Positions 46,321 through 58,739 of a DNA stretch of 64,000 nucleotides are shown in pieces. The DNA lies in NCBI GenBank assembly GCA_036417435.1, contig CM070919.1:33844318-33908317 (forward strand). The letters run 5' to 3'. The position numbers and the translations under genes are program-made. The notes under the pieces were generated by a model. That model was not told where the DNA came from. It worked only from the letters and a program-made list of their open reading frames with translations, and ran no database searches. This stretch comes from Inia geoffrensis. Lineage: Eukaryota > Chordata > Mammalia > Artiodactyla > Iniidae. Position 1 is the stretch's first letter; each line of letters starts with the position of its first letter.

Positions 46321-46614
46321 CTACCACTTAAAATTCAAGCAGGTTTTTTTTATTACTAAGGTCACATTATAAAATAGCACATAGGATGAAAGTAATAGAG
46401 TATAGCCAAAGAGGGGCGTGAAAATAAACACATCAGAAGCCAGGCTGCTTGAGAGCAGGTTCTGAGGTGCTCGTTTTCGTGGGCTCTTTAAGGTAGGCTG
46501 ACAGGAACAATCAGTCGCCTCATCGATCACTGACAGAACCTCAAGAAGACGGATGATATACAAAATAGCAAATGCCACCGAAATTAAACAAAGTGCTGGA
46601 AGAACAATTAACAT
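46321..46614 (-). CDS. Hypothetical small membrane-protein-like ORF, unproven
   Basis: 97 codons from ATG (46614) to stop. The first 21 residues (MLIVLPALCLISVAFAILYII) form a credible single membrane-spanning segment, followed by a polar stretch with acidic residues and two close cysteines (VIDEATDCSCQPT). Beyond about residue 43 the composition changes to KSPRKRAPQN and then a hydrophobic tail. A single-base shift after CSCQPT would instead give a short polar carboxy end, so the reading frame may be broken. An in-frame stop lies 11 codons upstream of the ATG, so this ATG is the natural start. I do not recognise the protein. It could be a real small integral membrane protein exon, a decayed gene, or chance. 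Confidence 0.25.
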   Translation of the reverse strand: MLIVLPALCLISVAFAILYIIRLLEVLSVIDEATDCSCQPTLKSPRKRAPQNLLSSSLASDVFIFTPLFGYTLLLSSYVLFYNVTLVIKKTCLNFKW

Positions 46615-48469
46615 CTTTGGGGATGAAAATGCCCAGGAGGAACATGGCTAATTTGGGGGCACAAAACCAAACTTGAATGACATCTTCATCTCAACAGCAG
46701 TGTCGCCCACAAAATAAATATCGTGATTCTACCTACAAGCCTGGTTGTGTGTTTTCATATCATTTCACAATGTCATCAGTTTCTGATCAGTTTCAGGAAG
46801 ATATACTTGCATGTCTCAAGAACTCTCGTGGCTTTTATGTGGCACCGATAATTTAAGACCTCACCCCAGTCCCATGACAGGAATATAGTGTATCAGTAAA
46901 TAATTGGATGAATTCTTCCTAAGCGGAGTTGAGTCAGGAAGGATTCCCACCCTCTATGAAAGACTCTATAGCTGGAGAGTGAAATTTGAAAGCCCCAGAA
47001 AGCTCCCAGAGGGCAGGGCGCTACCCTGTTCTTAAAGCATGAGTTCCACAAAATCTCCAAACTACAAAAATGCTGATAGATAATACAATGAAAAACCTTA
47101 TTGATTATCGAGATCATGAAGTTTGTAGAATAATTCAACTTTGTGTTCATATATAATCCATAAAAACAGTAAGGCACAGAAGATAGCATATCTTGAGTAT
47201 TTAAATTTACATTGATGGATTTCACTCAACCAGTATCTTAAAATATATTTCCAGGTGCTTCAGTATTTTTCCTTTTTGATAATTTGTGCTATTACTTTCT
47301 AATGCAATTCCATACTTGATGGGGGAACAAAGATAGATATGTGTGGTGGGTCTAAAAACAGAAAAGCAGAGTGAACAGTAAAATGGTCTCATGTTGGTCT
47401 TAAAGTAAAAGACCATTTCATATGCTTCTAATTCCAAAATAAAGAAACAAAAAACTTATCACTCAACCCTTATATTCTCTGTAATATTCCTTCTATATTT
47501 CCTGTAATATAAGAATAATGTAATATTAACATGTTTTAGCTAATACAGCTTTTAATAAGAAAAGAACTATTTTATCACTCTCTATACTACCTTTTGGGTA
47601 TAATTATTGCAAAGCACAAATTGAATGCCCTCATCTCCACATCTCCAATGAACAGCCAGCAAGTAATTAAAAACATTCAGCTTTTAGACACAGTGTAAAG
47701 CTACAGCATAATCTATTATTTTCTTGTTAGTTTAATACATGCAAATCTTCAAACAATATTTAACAATATATTACATGAAAATAAAGCACCAATTAATCAC
47801 TGGCTTAAAGTTGAAAATTCATCTTGTCTAAAAGAAGTTCTTTTCCAAAAGAAATAATTTGCTTAACATTTTAATCCTTGCCTAATATTTTAAATATAAT
47901 AATATTTATTATTTTATAGTTTATATTGAGTAATAAAAGTAAAGTGTGAGCTTGTTCACTCAAATGTCAGGTGTTCAGATTTTTCTCACGGCAAGAATAA
48001 AGTTCCCCAAACTCATTCAGCAAAGCAGCCATATCACAAACTTACATATGAAGCGTTCTAATGAAAAAGAAATTCTTTAAACCAAAAACTTGATTTATCC
48101 AGAAATCTATTCGTAGCATCCTGTCACCTTTTCTTATCAACTCTTATACAATTCAAATCTAAGTCAAGTAAAAGCTAATCCATAGACTGTTCTGTCACTG
48201 CAAAATATATAAATGGAAATGATGCTTTAGGACCTGAGCTGTCATCTGCTTTACTCACAACATTAAAGATCTTCATTAATATGAGTTTGTTGCTTAGGTA
48301 TGAAACACCTTTCCTATCTTGCCACGAAGATAAGTAACTTGTAGTTTTCTAGTTATAATTTTCCCAATTAATGGCTGGAAGCTACTAGATTACAGATAGA
48401 ATAAGCATAATCATATTTATCCAAATGCACGATTAGAAAGCCACAAGAGGAAGATGGCCCTAAAACACA
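46615..48469. other. Unannotated 1.85-kb AT-rich stretch
   Basis: Minus frames at 46893-47225 and 47222-47437 are unremarkable. No repeat or RNA recognised. Confidence 0.45.
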
Positions 48470-48541
48470 ACAGGCGTTGTTAAATGTGGGGATGCGGAAA
48501 AGCAGTGGGGTACAAAATCCTCCCCAGTTGAGAACCACTAG
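48470..48541 (-). repeat. MER5-like hAT-Charlie fragment
   Basis: The minus strand opens tagtggttctcaactgggga then ggattttgtacccc, matching the terminal inverted repeat and adjacent sequence of MER5 as I recall it. Similarity fades after about 70 bp. Confidence 0.4.
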
Positions 48542-49536
48542 TCTAGGTTGATGGAATCTATACAAGACAGAGAAACCAGGGAAGCTTCTGATGTGCACTG
48601 GGGCAGATGGGGGGTCTTAGAAGCAAAGCCCCTTTATAGAGTGTGGGAGTTCCAGCAAACAAATGAAAGATATCTGCCAGATTTTGAACCTGCAGCAACA
48701 TAAATCTACATAAACCTGTTAAGCTTGAAATCTCCCAGGATTAGAATTTTCAGAGCCCAGAAGACAAGAGACCTGCCAGGAAGAGCCTCTTCTAGGCCAA
48801 AAAGGTACATGAAACTGCTCAATCTTACGACACTTAGGAGAAAAGTCCCTCTGGAGGACAGGCCTGCATTAAATGCACCAGATCTCCAACTCAAGACACT
48901 TGCCAGATTTTGAAGTTTCTTGAGGTGGGAGGTGGAAGAGCTAGATTCTAAACTCCCAAAGGACCCAACTGAATCTCACACAGGGTCCAAGGGCACACCA
49001 ATCAAAAATTCAAGAAGACTACATCCAAGAAATAGGAACAAGACAAGTATGAAGTGAGCCTAAACAGTAAGTACAGCTGCTTGACTTGGTTCAATACCAA
49101 ATTGGATTTAACTTCAATCATTCTTTCTGCCTAACACAGCAGAGGAAAATAACATTTTCAGGCACACAAAAAACCTTCTCTGATGCTAGAAATGTTCTTT
49201 ATCTTCATCTAAGGGGTGGGCACAGATATATATATATACTTGTATATTATATATACATATATATAATATTCAACTTTAAGATTTTAGTGTACTTCCCTGC
49301 ATTGTTATGCCTCAATTAAAAAACATAATGATAATGGTAATAACCCTAATTCTGAATTAAGTACCCCAAAATGCAACATCCAAAACAAAGCTAGGTTCTT
49401 GAAAATAACATATATCTAATCATCCCACCCCCGCACCATTCCAGTGCCGTGACTTACCTACTCCTCCCTGAATTCCATGTTCCTTATTCCCTTTTCCCGT
49501 GCTTTATTTAGTTTCATTATGTCTATTTGTATTCCT

Positions 49537-49538
<2 letters not shown>
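48542..49538. other. Unannotated sequence with AT-repeat patches
   Basis: Two overlapping frames on opposite strands at 48706-48913 are not supported by any domain. A TA/TATG-rich patch lies at about 49228-49269. Confidence 0.4.
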
Positions 49539-49582
<44 letters not shown>

Positions 49583-49614
49583 TATATATACATACATACA
49601 CACACACACACACA
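49539..49614. repeat. Compound (TA)n-(CA)n microsatellite
   Basis: About 35 bp of TA repeats grade through cacacatatatata and catacata into about 18 bp of CA repeats. Compound structure of this kind typically arises by point change within one array followed by expansion. Confidence 0.95.
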
Positions 49615-51001
49615 AACCAGGTGTAATGAGCTGCATTTTATATGAGATGTTTAAATTCGTTTTTCTTTCTCACTGTGCGTCAGTACCTTACAAGTAATAA
49701 GCCTCAAGGTCAATGGTTTGTAGCAATTATTCCCAGATGCTATTTATCTCATGGATAGACTTATTTGCTCTAAATAGATTTTTGAGGCCATTTTTTTGGG
49801 GGGTGGGGATTCTCCCCTTCAGGAAAAGTTGGAGTGTCTTTTCTGTCCTCCATACATACTATGTTACCTCTAATGGCTATAATCAAATTGCCTTTTATTC
49901 CTTGATTTTAATATGATCATATCATATCAGTCATTTCTTCTATCCCATTAGTTTTATTTTAAACACATTATATATTGTCCCTCTTTTCTAAATTGTCCAT
50001 TACTACTATAATGGTATTAGGTTGGTTCTCATTTTGCTTTCATAGCTCTGCAATCTTATTTCAACACATTCTTTTGTTTTATCAGTTTGTATTTGAACAA
50101 AATGGTTTACTGAATACATATTAAATTCAATTTGTCTATGAAATAAATCACAACTGGGAAATCTGCTTCTGTTCCTTGAATTACACTTTCTCTTCCTGAT
50201 TAGATTTCTCAGCTGCATTTTGCACATTTCACACACTTTCTCTGTCTCTCTCTCCCTCTTTCATCCTATTATTATGGGTTTAGACACTTTACTTTCATTG
50301 AAAAATAATGATAAATTTTCCTTGACATCATTCCCAACTTTCCCATCTTTTCTGGGACAGACTCTTCTAAACATCAAGCCTTGGTTTGAGTTTCACTTTC
50401 AATCAATTTTCTTTAGCCCAAGAAATAACTGTGCTCAAGAAAAATGAAACAAAAGCAAAAAATGCTGACAGGTTAATAACAGGAAGAAGTTCAGGTGATG
50501 GTAATATTAATAATAACAACAGTAACCTTTACCCTGAAATTTAACGGAGGATTTTCTTTCTCATGTTATTCCTTCTAACAGGTTGAGGTACCCATTCTAG
50601 TAGTCTTTATATTTCTGAGAGAAAGACCTCCACAAACATGAACTTGGCTTGAAGAAATGGTAGACTATGACCTAGTAATTATGGTAATTAACTAAATCTC
50701 TGAAACAGCTGGGTTATTTAGTTCAGTTTCTCTTCTATCCCCAAAGTAGCCAACTACCTCCTTCCTGTCCCAAGGTTTGCCTGAGAAGGGCTGCAGGGGA
50801 AGGTGTTACAGGTAGAGATGAGCTCATGGAAGCTGCAGACCACAAAACAGAGCATTGCTCACTCCCACAACCATCCAAAGCTTGACTGGCCATTTCCTTA
50901 CCCAGAGCTCTCATAATAATGAAATACGTCCTCAGTCTGTGGTCTTAAAGAAAAGGTTCTCATAATTGAATCCATTTGTCAGTGCAAATTTCAAACCCAG
51001 T
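49615..51001. other. Unannotated 1.4-kb stretch
   Basis: AT-rich with short T- and G-runs (about 49790-49807). No element recognised up to the left target duplication of the L1. Confidence 0.45.
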
Positions 51002-51015
51002 CTGATAGATTCTTT
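51002..51015. repeat. Left target-site duplication of full-length L1
   Basis: ctgatagattcttt, repeated perfectly at 56930-56943 on the far side of the L1. Confidence 0.92.
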
Positions 51016-51293
51016 TGTTTGTTTGTTTATTAAGGTCAATTGAGATTTTTTTTGAATTTTATTTTATTTATTTTTCTATACAGCAGGTTCTTATTAGTCA
51101 TCAATTTTACACATCAGTGTGTACATGTCAATCCCAATCACCCAATTCAGCACACCACCATCCCCACCCCCCCGTGGCCTTCCCCCCTTGGTGTCCATAC
51201 GTTTGTTCTCTACATCTGTGTCTCAACTTCTGCTCTGCAAGCCACTTCATCTGTACCATTTTTCTAGGTTCCACATATATGCGTTAATATACG

Positions 51294-54200
51294 TTATTTG
51301 TTTTTCTCTCTCTGACTTACTTCACTCTGTATGACAGTCTCTAGATCCATCCACGTCTCAGCAAATGACCCAATTTCGTTCCTTTTTATGGCTGAGTAAT
51401 ATTCCATTGCATATATGTACCACATCTTCTTTATCCATTCGTCTGTCGGTGGGCATTTAGGTTGCTTCCATGACCTGATTATTGTAAATAGTGCAGCAAT
51501 GAACATTGCAGTGCATGTGTCTTTTTGAATTATGGTTTTCTCTGGGTATATGCCCAGTAGTGGAATTGCAGGAGCGTATGGTAATTCTATTTTTAGTTTT
51601 TTAAGGAACCTCCATACTGTCCTCCATAGTGGCTGTATCAATTTACATTCCCAACAGTGCAAGAGGGTTCCCTTTTCTCCACACCCTCTCCAGCATTTGT
51701 TGTTTGTAGATTTTCTGGTGATGCCCATTCTAAATAGCATAAGGTGATACATCACTGTAGTTTTGATCTGCGTTTCTCTAATGATTAATAACGTTGAGCA
51801 TTCTTTCATGTGTTTGCTGGCAATCTGTATATCTTCTCTGGAGAAATGTCTATGTAGGTCTTCTGCCCATTTTTGGATTGCATTGTTTTTTTGATATTGA
51901 GCTGCATGAGCTGCTTGTAAATTTTGGAGATTAAAACTTTGTCAGTTGCTTCATTTGCAAATATTTTCTCCCATTCTCAGGATTTTTCATCTTGTTTATG
52001 GCTTCCTTTGCTGTGCAAAAGGTTTTAAGTTTCATTAGGTCCCATCTGTTTACTTTTGTTTTTATTTCCATTACTCTAGGAGGTGGATCAAAAAGGACCT
52101 TGCTGTGATTTATGTCAAAGAGTGTTCTTCCTACGTTTTCCTCTAAGAGTTTTATAGTGTCTGGTCTTACATTTAAGGATCTAATCCATTTTCAGTTTAT
52201 TTTTGTGTATGGTGTTAGGGAGTGTTCTAATTTCATTCTTTTACATGTAGCTGTCCAGTATATCCAGCACCATTTACTGAAGAGACTGTCTTTTCTCCAT
52301 TGTATATCCTTGCCTCCTCTGTCACAGATTAGTTGACCATAGGTGTGTGGGTTTATCGCTGAGCTTTCTATCTTGTTCCATTGATCTATGTTTCTGTTTT
52401 TGTGCCAGTACCATATTGTCTTGATGACTGTAGCTTTGTAGTATAGTCTGAAGTCAGGGAGTCTGTTTCCTCCAGCTCCGTGTTTTTCCCTCAAGACTGC
52501 TTTGCCTATTCAGGGTCTTTTTGTGTCTCCATACAAATTTTAAGAGTCTTTGTTCTAGTTCTGTAAAAAATGCCATTGGTAATTTGATAGGGTTTGCATT
52601 GAATCTGTAGATTGCTTTGGGCAGTACAGTCATGTTCACAATATTGATTCTGCCAATCCAAGAACATGGTATATCTCTCCATCTGTTGGTATCATCTTTA
52701 ATTTCTTTCATCAGTATCTTATAGTTTTTTGCATACAGGAGTGTTGTCTCCCTAGGTAGGTTTATTCCTAGGTATTATATTCTTTTCCTTGCAATGGTAA
52801 ATGGGAGTGTTTCCTTAATTTCTCTTACAGATTCTTCATCATTAGTGTATAGGAATGCTAGAGATTTCTGTGCATTAATTTTGTTTCCTGCAACTTTACC
52901 AAATTCATTGATTAGCTCTAGTAGTTTTCTGGTAGCATCTTTAGGATACTCTATGTATAATATCATGTCATCTGCAAACAGTGACAGTTTTACTTCTTCT
53001 TTTCCAATTTGTATTCCTTTTATTTCTTTATCTTCTCTGATTGCTGTGGCTAGGACTTCCACAACTATTTTGAGTATCAGCAGTGAGAGTGGACATCCTT
53101 GTCTTGTTCCTGATCTTAGAGGAAATGCTTTCAGTTTTTCACCATTGAGAATGATGTTTGCTGTGGGTTTGTCATATATGGCCTTTATTAGGTTGAGGTA
53201 GGTTCCCTCTATGCCCACTTTCTGGAGAGTTTTTATCATAAATGGGAGTTGAATTCTGTCAAAAGCTTTTTCTGCATCTATTGAGATGATCATATGGTTT
53301 TTATTCTTCAACTTGTTAATATGGTGTATCACATTGATTGATTAGTGTATATTGAAGAATCACTGCATCCCTGGGATAAATCCCACTTGATCATGGTGTA
53401 TGATCCTTTTAATGTGTTGTTGGATTCTGTTTCATAGTATTTTGTTGAGGATTTTTGCATCTATATTCATCAGTGATATTGGTCTGTAAGTTTCTTTTTT
53501 GGTAGTGTCTTTGTCTGGTTTTGGTATCAGGGTGATGGTGGCCTCATAGAATGAGTTTGAGAGTGTTCCTTCCTCTGCAATTTTTTGGAAGAGTTTGAGA
53601 AGGATGGGTGTTAGCTCGTCTCTAAATGTTTGATTGAATTGACCTGTGAAGCCATCTGCTCCTGGCCTTTTGTTTGTTGGAAAATTTTTAATCACATTTT
53701 CAATTTCATTACTTGTGACTGGTCTGTTCATATTTTCTATTTCTTTCTGGTTCAGTCTTGGAAGGTTATACCTTTCTAAGAATTTGTCCATTTCTTCCAG
53801 GTTGTCCACTTTATTGGCATGGAGTTGCCTGTAGTAGTCTCAGGATGCTTTGTATTTCTGCAGCATCCATTACAACTTCTCCTTTTTCATTTCTACTTTT
53901 ATTGATTTGAATCCTCTCCCTCTTTTTCTTCATGAATCTGGCTAATGGTTTATCAATTTTCTTTATCTTCTCAAAGAACCAGCATTTAGTTTTATTGATC
54001 TTTGCTATTGTTTTCTTTGTTTCTGTTTCATTTATTTCTGCTCTGATCTTTACGATTTCTTTCTTTCTGCTAAATTTGGGTTTTGTTTGTTCTTCTTTAT
54101 CTAGTTCCTTTAGGTGTAAGGTTACATTGTTTATTCGAGATTTTTCTTCTTTCTTGAGGTAGGCTTGTATAGCTATAAACTTCCCTCTTAGAACTGCTTT

Positions 54201-55065
54201 TGCTGCATCCCATAGGTTTCGGATCCTCATGTTTTCATTGTCATTTATCTCTAGGTATTTTTTTATTTCCTCTTTGATTTCTTGAGTGATCTCTTGGTTA
54301 TTTAGTAATGTATTGTTTAGCCTCCATATGTTTGGGTTTTTTACATTTATTTCCCTGTAATTCATTTCTAATCTCATACCTTTGTGCTCAAAAAAGATGA
54401 TTGATATAATTTCAATTTTCTTATATTTGCTGAGGCTTGATTTGTGACCCAAGATGTGAACTATCCTGGAGAATGTTCTGTGCATATTTGGGTAGAAAGT
54501 GTAATCTGCTGTTTTTGGATGGAATGTCCTATAAATATCAATTAAATCTCTCAGTTCTATGGTGTCATTTAAAGCTTGTGTTTCCTTATTTATTTTCATT
54601 TTGGATGATCTGTCCATTGGTACAAGTGAGGTGTTAAAGTCTCCACTATTTTTGTGCTGTTGATTTCCTCCTTCATAGCTGTTAGCTTTTGCCTTATGTA
54701 TTGAGGTGCTCCTATGTTGGGTGCATATATATTTATATTCGTTATATCTTCTTCTTGGATTGATCCCTTGATCATTATGTACTGTCCTTACTTGTCTCTT
54801 GTAAAATTCTTTATTTTAAAGTCTATTTTATCTGATATGAGTATTGCTACTCCAGCTTTCTTTTGATTTCCATTTGCATGGATATCTTTTTCCATCCCCT
54901 CACTTTCAGTCTGTATGTGTCCCTAGGTCTGAAGTGGGTCTCTTGAAGACAGCATATATATGGGCCTTGTTTTTGTATCCATTCAGCAAGCCTGTGTCTT
55001 TTGGTTTGAGCATTTAATCCATTCATGTTTAAGGTAATTATCAGTATAAATGCTCCTATGACCAT
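51294..55065 (-). pseudogene. L1 ORF2 (endonuclease and reverse transcriptase), broken
   Basis: Starts at 55065 (MVIGAFILIITLNMNGLN), whose NMNGLN and QETH motifs belong to the apurinic-type endonuclease. This is broken after residue 72. Endonuclease remains continue at 54617-53811. The reverse transcriptase domain spans 53809-52775 in two frames, with [11 protein letters not shown] and the catalytic FADD (52967-52978). The carboxy part runs through 52711-52192 and 51809-51294 (cysteine-containing [20 protein letters not shown]) and ends early at a stop after REKNK. At least five breaks separate these blocks, so no functional product is possible. Confidence 0.95.
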
Positions 55066-55123
55066 TTTCTTAATTGTGTTGGGTTTGTTTTTGTAGGTAC
55101 TTTTCTTCTCTTGTGTTTCCCAC

Positions 55124-56026
55124 TTAGATAAGTTCCTTTAGCATTTGTTGTAGAGCTGGTTTGGTGGTGCTGAATTCTCTTAGCTTTTCCTTGTTTCTAA
55201 AGCTTTTGATTTCTCCATCGAATCTGAATGAGATTCTTGCCAGGTAGAGTAACCTTGGTTGTAGGTTCTTCCCTTTCATCACTTTAAATATATCATGCCA
55301 CTCCCTTCTGGCTTGTAGAGTTTCTGCTGAGAAATCAGCTGTTAATCTTATGGGAGTTCCCTTGTATATTAGTTGTTGTTTTTCCCTTGCTGCTTTCAAT
55401 AATTTTTTTTGTCTTTGATTTTTGAAAATTTGATTACTATGTGTCTTGGCGTGTTTCTCCTTGGCTTTATCCTGTATGGGACCCACTATGCTTCCTGGAC
55501 TTGGGTGTCTATTTCCTTTCCCATGTTAGGGAAGTTTTCGACTATAATCTATTCAAATATTTTCTCTGGTCCTTTCTCTCTCTTCTCCTTCTGGGACCCC
55601 TATGATGTGAAGGTTGTTGCGTTTAATGTTGTCCCAGAGGTCTCTTAGGCTGTCTTAATTTCTTTTCATTCTTTTTTCTTTATTCTGTTCTGCAGCAGTG
55701 AATTCCACCATTCTGTCTTCCAGGTCACTTATCCTTTCTTCTGCCTCAGTTATTCTGCTATTGATTCCTTCTAGTGTAGTTTTCATTTCAGTTATTGTAT
55801 TGTTCATCTCTGTTTGTTTGTTTTTTAATCCTTCTAGGTCCCTGTTAAACATTTCTTTCACCTTCTCGATCTTTGCCTCCATTTTTTTTAGGAGGTCCTG
55901 GATCATCTTCACTATCATTATTCTGAATTCTTTTTCTGGAAGGTTGCCTATCTCCACTTCATTTAGTTGGTTTTCCGGGATTTAATCTTGTTCCTTCATC
56001 TGGTACATAGCCCTTTGCCTTTTCAT
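55124..56026 (-). pseudogene. L1 ORF1 (RNA-binding chaperone), broken by nonsense codons
   Basis: The probable start is the ATG at 56026 (MKRQRAMYQMKEQD), followed at once by an in-frame stop. The coiled-coil part is open at 55957-55655 (heptad-like LKNKQTEMNNTITEMKTTL, SRITEAEERISDLED). The carboxy RNA-binding part is open at 55486-55124 (KAAREKQQLIYKGTPIRLTA, SFRFDGEIKSF). All these pieces share one frame over 300 codons, so the gene was inactivated by point nonsense changes rather than indels. Confidence 0.93.
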
Positions 56027-56929
56027 CTTGTCTATCTTTCTGTGAATGTGGTTTTCGTTCCACAGGCTGCAGGATTGTAGTTCTTCTTGCTTCTGTTGTC
56101 TGCCCTCTGGTGGCTGAGGCTATCTAAGAGGCTTGTGCAAGTTTCCTGATGGGAGGGACTGGTGGTGGGTAGAGCTGACTGTTGCTCTGTGGGCAGTGCT
56201 CAGTAAAATTTTAATCTGCTTGACTGCTGATGGGTGTGGCTGGGTTCCCTCACTGTTGGTTGTTTGGCCTGAGGCAACCCAACACTGGAGCCTACCTGGG
56301 CTCTTTGGTGGGGCTAATGGCAGACTCTGGGAGAGCTCACTCCAAGGAGTACTTCCCAGAACTTCTGATCAGTGTCCTTGTCCCCGTGGTGAGCCACAGC
56401 CATCCCCTGCCTCTGCAGGAGACTCTCCAATACTAGCAGGTACATCTGGCTCAGTCTCCCCTGAGGTCATTGCTCCTTCCCCTGGGTCCCGATGTGCACA
56501 CTACTTTGTGTGTGCCCTCCAAGAGTGGAGTCCCTGTTATCCCAAGTCCTGTGAAAGTCCTGCAATCAAATCCGACTAGCCTTCAAAGTCTGATTCTCTA
56601 GGAATTCCTCCTCCCATTGTGGATCTCCAGGTTGGGAAGCCTGACATGGGGCTCAGAACCTTCACTCCAGTGGGTGGACTTCTGTGGTATATGTGTTCTC
56701 CAGTCTGTGAGTCATCCACCCAGCAGTTATGGGATTTGATTTTACTGTGATTGCGCCCCTCCTACCGTCTCACTGTGGCTTCTCCTTTGTCTTCGGATGT
56801 GGGGTATCTTTTTTGGTGAGTTCCAGTGTCTTCCTGTTGACGACTGTCCAGCAGCTAGTTGTGATTCTGGTGCTCTCGCAAGAGGGAGTGAGAGCACGTC
56901 CTTCTACTCTGCCATCTTGGTTCAGGGCC
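56027..56929 (-). promoter_or_regulatory. L1 5' UTR / internal promoter region
   Basis: About 0.9 kb preceding ORF1 on the minus strand, moderately GC-rich, with the YY1-like site at its extreme 5' end. It differs clearly in length and sequence from the 2-kb 5' UTR of the neighbouring L1, so the two elements belong to different 5' UTR lineages. The plus-strand frames at 56133-56579 and 56797-57225 are shadows. Confidence 0.75.
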
Positions 56930-56943
56930 CTGATAGATTCTTT
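56930..56943. repeat. Right target-site duplication of full-length L1
   Basis: ctgatagattcttt, identical to 51002-51015. Confidence 0.92.
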
Positions 56944-57597
56944 CAGATCATGAAACCATCAAAAATAAACAGTATCACCATGATTTACTTTATCACCTTT
57001 CCACTGTGTCTCCGCCTTAGGATGTACCTGCCCCTGTCTGTGTGTCTTCTGCTCTGTAATCAAGAGAAACTCTGTGATTTCAGGTCAGCCTTTGAAATGA
57101 AGTGCCAGCGTGCTTCAATGTGGAGGAATGCTCTGAAGAGATGGCCAATCTGCTCTTCTGACAAACAACCCCCTCCACCCACACAAACGGTGCACACACA
57201 TCGTTCACATCACATATACCGATAGCTGTACCGACAAGTACTGAGGGAAACCTAATAATTATATAACGTACAGTGATCTTAAAGTACATAAAGTGTACAG
57301 TGCACTTGTACATTTAGAGTTAGATTTTAATAAAAGTCCAATAATATAGTTTTTTCATTTCACGGACTCAAAATAAGCTACAAAACAACTCTCAAGGAAG
57401 ATTACCCTCAATATTTCAGATTAAAAATTGAAAACAAACTGAATTCAAAGTGGTTAAATAATCTGTTAAAGATACTCTAGTTATTAAGTAGTACAGATTG
57501 GAATGAAATATCGTCTTATATAATGGACATTTTAAAATTAAGTATTTACTACACTAATATTATAATTTCACAATATTTCTCACTAGTAATGTTCATT
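56944..57597. other. Unannotated spacer
   Basis: Host DNA immediately right of the full-length L1. No repeat or exon recognised. Confidence 0.45.
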
Positions 57598-57616
57598 AAA
57601 AGCATATTACTGTCAT

Positions 57617-57911
57617 TGGGCTACCCTGGTGGCACAGTGGTTGAGAATCTGCCTGCTAATGCAGGGGACACAGGTTCGAGCCCTGTTCTGGGAAGATCCC
57701 ACATGCCACGGAGCAACTAGGCCAGTGAGCCACAACTACTGAGCCTGCGTGTCTGGAGCCTGTGCTCTGCAACAAGAGAGGCCACGATAGTGAGAGGCAC
57801 ATGCACTGCGATGAAGAGTGGCCCCCGCCTGCCACAACTAGAGAAAGCCCTTGCACAGAAACGAAGATGGAACACAGCAAAAATTAATTATTAATCTCCT
57901 TTCTATAAAAT
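57617..57911 (+). mobile_element. CHR-type SINE (long form) between two L1s
   Basis: Head gggctaccctggtggcacag (one change in the usual ttccc), B box ggttcgagccc, long-form body (gcgatgaagagtggcccccg, ctagagaaagcccttgcac), tail aaaaattaattattaa. Direct repeats aaaagcatattac (57598-57610) and aaaagcatgttac (57912-57924) differ at one base and may extend further. About 17 nt of non-A sequence (tctcctttctataaaat) separates the tail from the right repeat. Confidence 0.93.
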
Positions 57912-57924
57912 AAAAGCATGTTAC

Positions 57925-58739
57925 CACCATAAAAGCCAATAAATCCAATTTCTATAAGATAACACTGAGTTTACCTTGATTTCTAGATTTGTATTTAAAT
58001 ATTTCTGAGAGGTATTTTTATCACACTAGTGTTTTCTTTAACCAGGGGGTTAGAGAAAGGCAAACTATTTTCCTTCAGGTTAAGTGGACTACAGTCAGTT
58101 TTCCTCATGTTTTCTCACCTGAGCATATGTATTGATCCATAATTAAATGTGATTCATAACCTTTTTTTAATCTACATTCAAACATTATGACATAGAAAAG
58201 TTGCATTATAACTCAAGGGCATTTCTTTCTACTCCTATTTCTCCAATTAATGTGATTCGCATGGAAACAAAAATGCTTCAGCAGAAAACTCTGGAACAGC
58301 TATTGGAGTATTTACATATGCAAATAGATGACATATTAATTTTTAAATATATGAACTGGAAACTGGGTAATATTATGAAAATTACATTTTTAGATTCAAT
58401 AAAATGCATACACAGATGTGTGTTTGCAATTATTCTGTGTTGGATAAATTTCTTAGTATTCTCTACATGTGGTCTCACTATTTGGTATTTTTTTTCCTAA
58501 TAAAAAAATAAGTATAGTTGTCTATCATAATAAAAGACTAAAGCAATATATAATTTCATTATATATGTCACACTTTTAAATGAACACATAATTTTTCTTA
58601 TTCAAGGATTATTTATACTGTCAGCATGATATACATTTATTTAAATTGACCAATCTGATTGTCCATCCTGATTTAGCCCTTATATCTATGTATGCGGATC
58701 ATTAATAAGAAGTTCCCCAAAGGGGAAGGTTTAGGGAGG
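57925..58739. other. Unannotated AT-rich spacer upstream of the second L1
   Basis: A plus frame at 58201-58500 (99 codons) is AT-driven and has no recognised domain. Nothing else seen. Confidence 0.45.

Larger units (their letters stand above)
51016..56929 (-). mobile_element. Full-length L1 retrotransposon, defective
   Basis: A 5.9-kb minus-strand element with all parts in order: 5' UTR (about 56027-56929), ORF1 (55124-56026), a short intergenic gap, ORF2 (about 55065 down to 51294) and a 3' UTR ending in an A-rich tail (T/G-rich 51016-51035 on the plus strand). Its very 5' end has a YY1-like ccaagatggc (56911-56920), as at L1 promoters. A perfect 14-bp duplication shows it inserted as a complete unit. 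Stops and frame changes throughout make it inactive. Confidence 0.96.

Noticed and set aside
52794..53201. 135-codon plus-strand ORF rich in serine
   Set aside because: Antisense shadow of the minus-strand L1 reverse transcriptase. The equivalent shadow appears on the minus strand at 63.5-64.0 kb.
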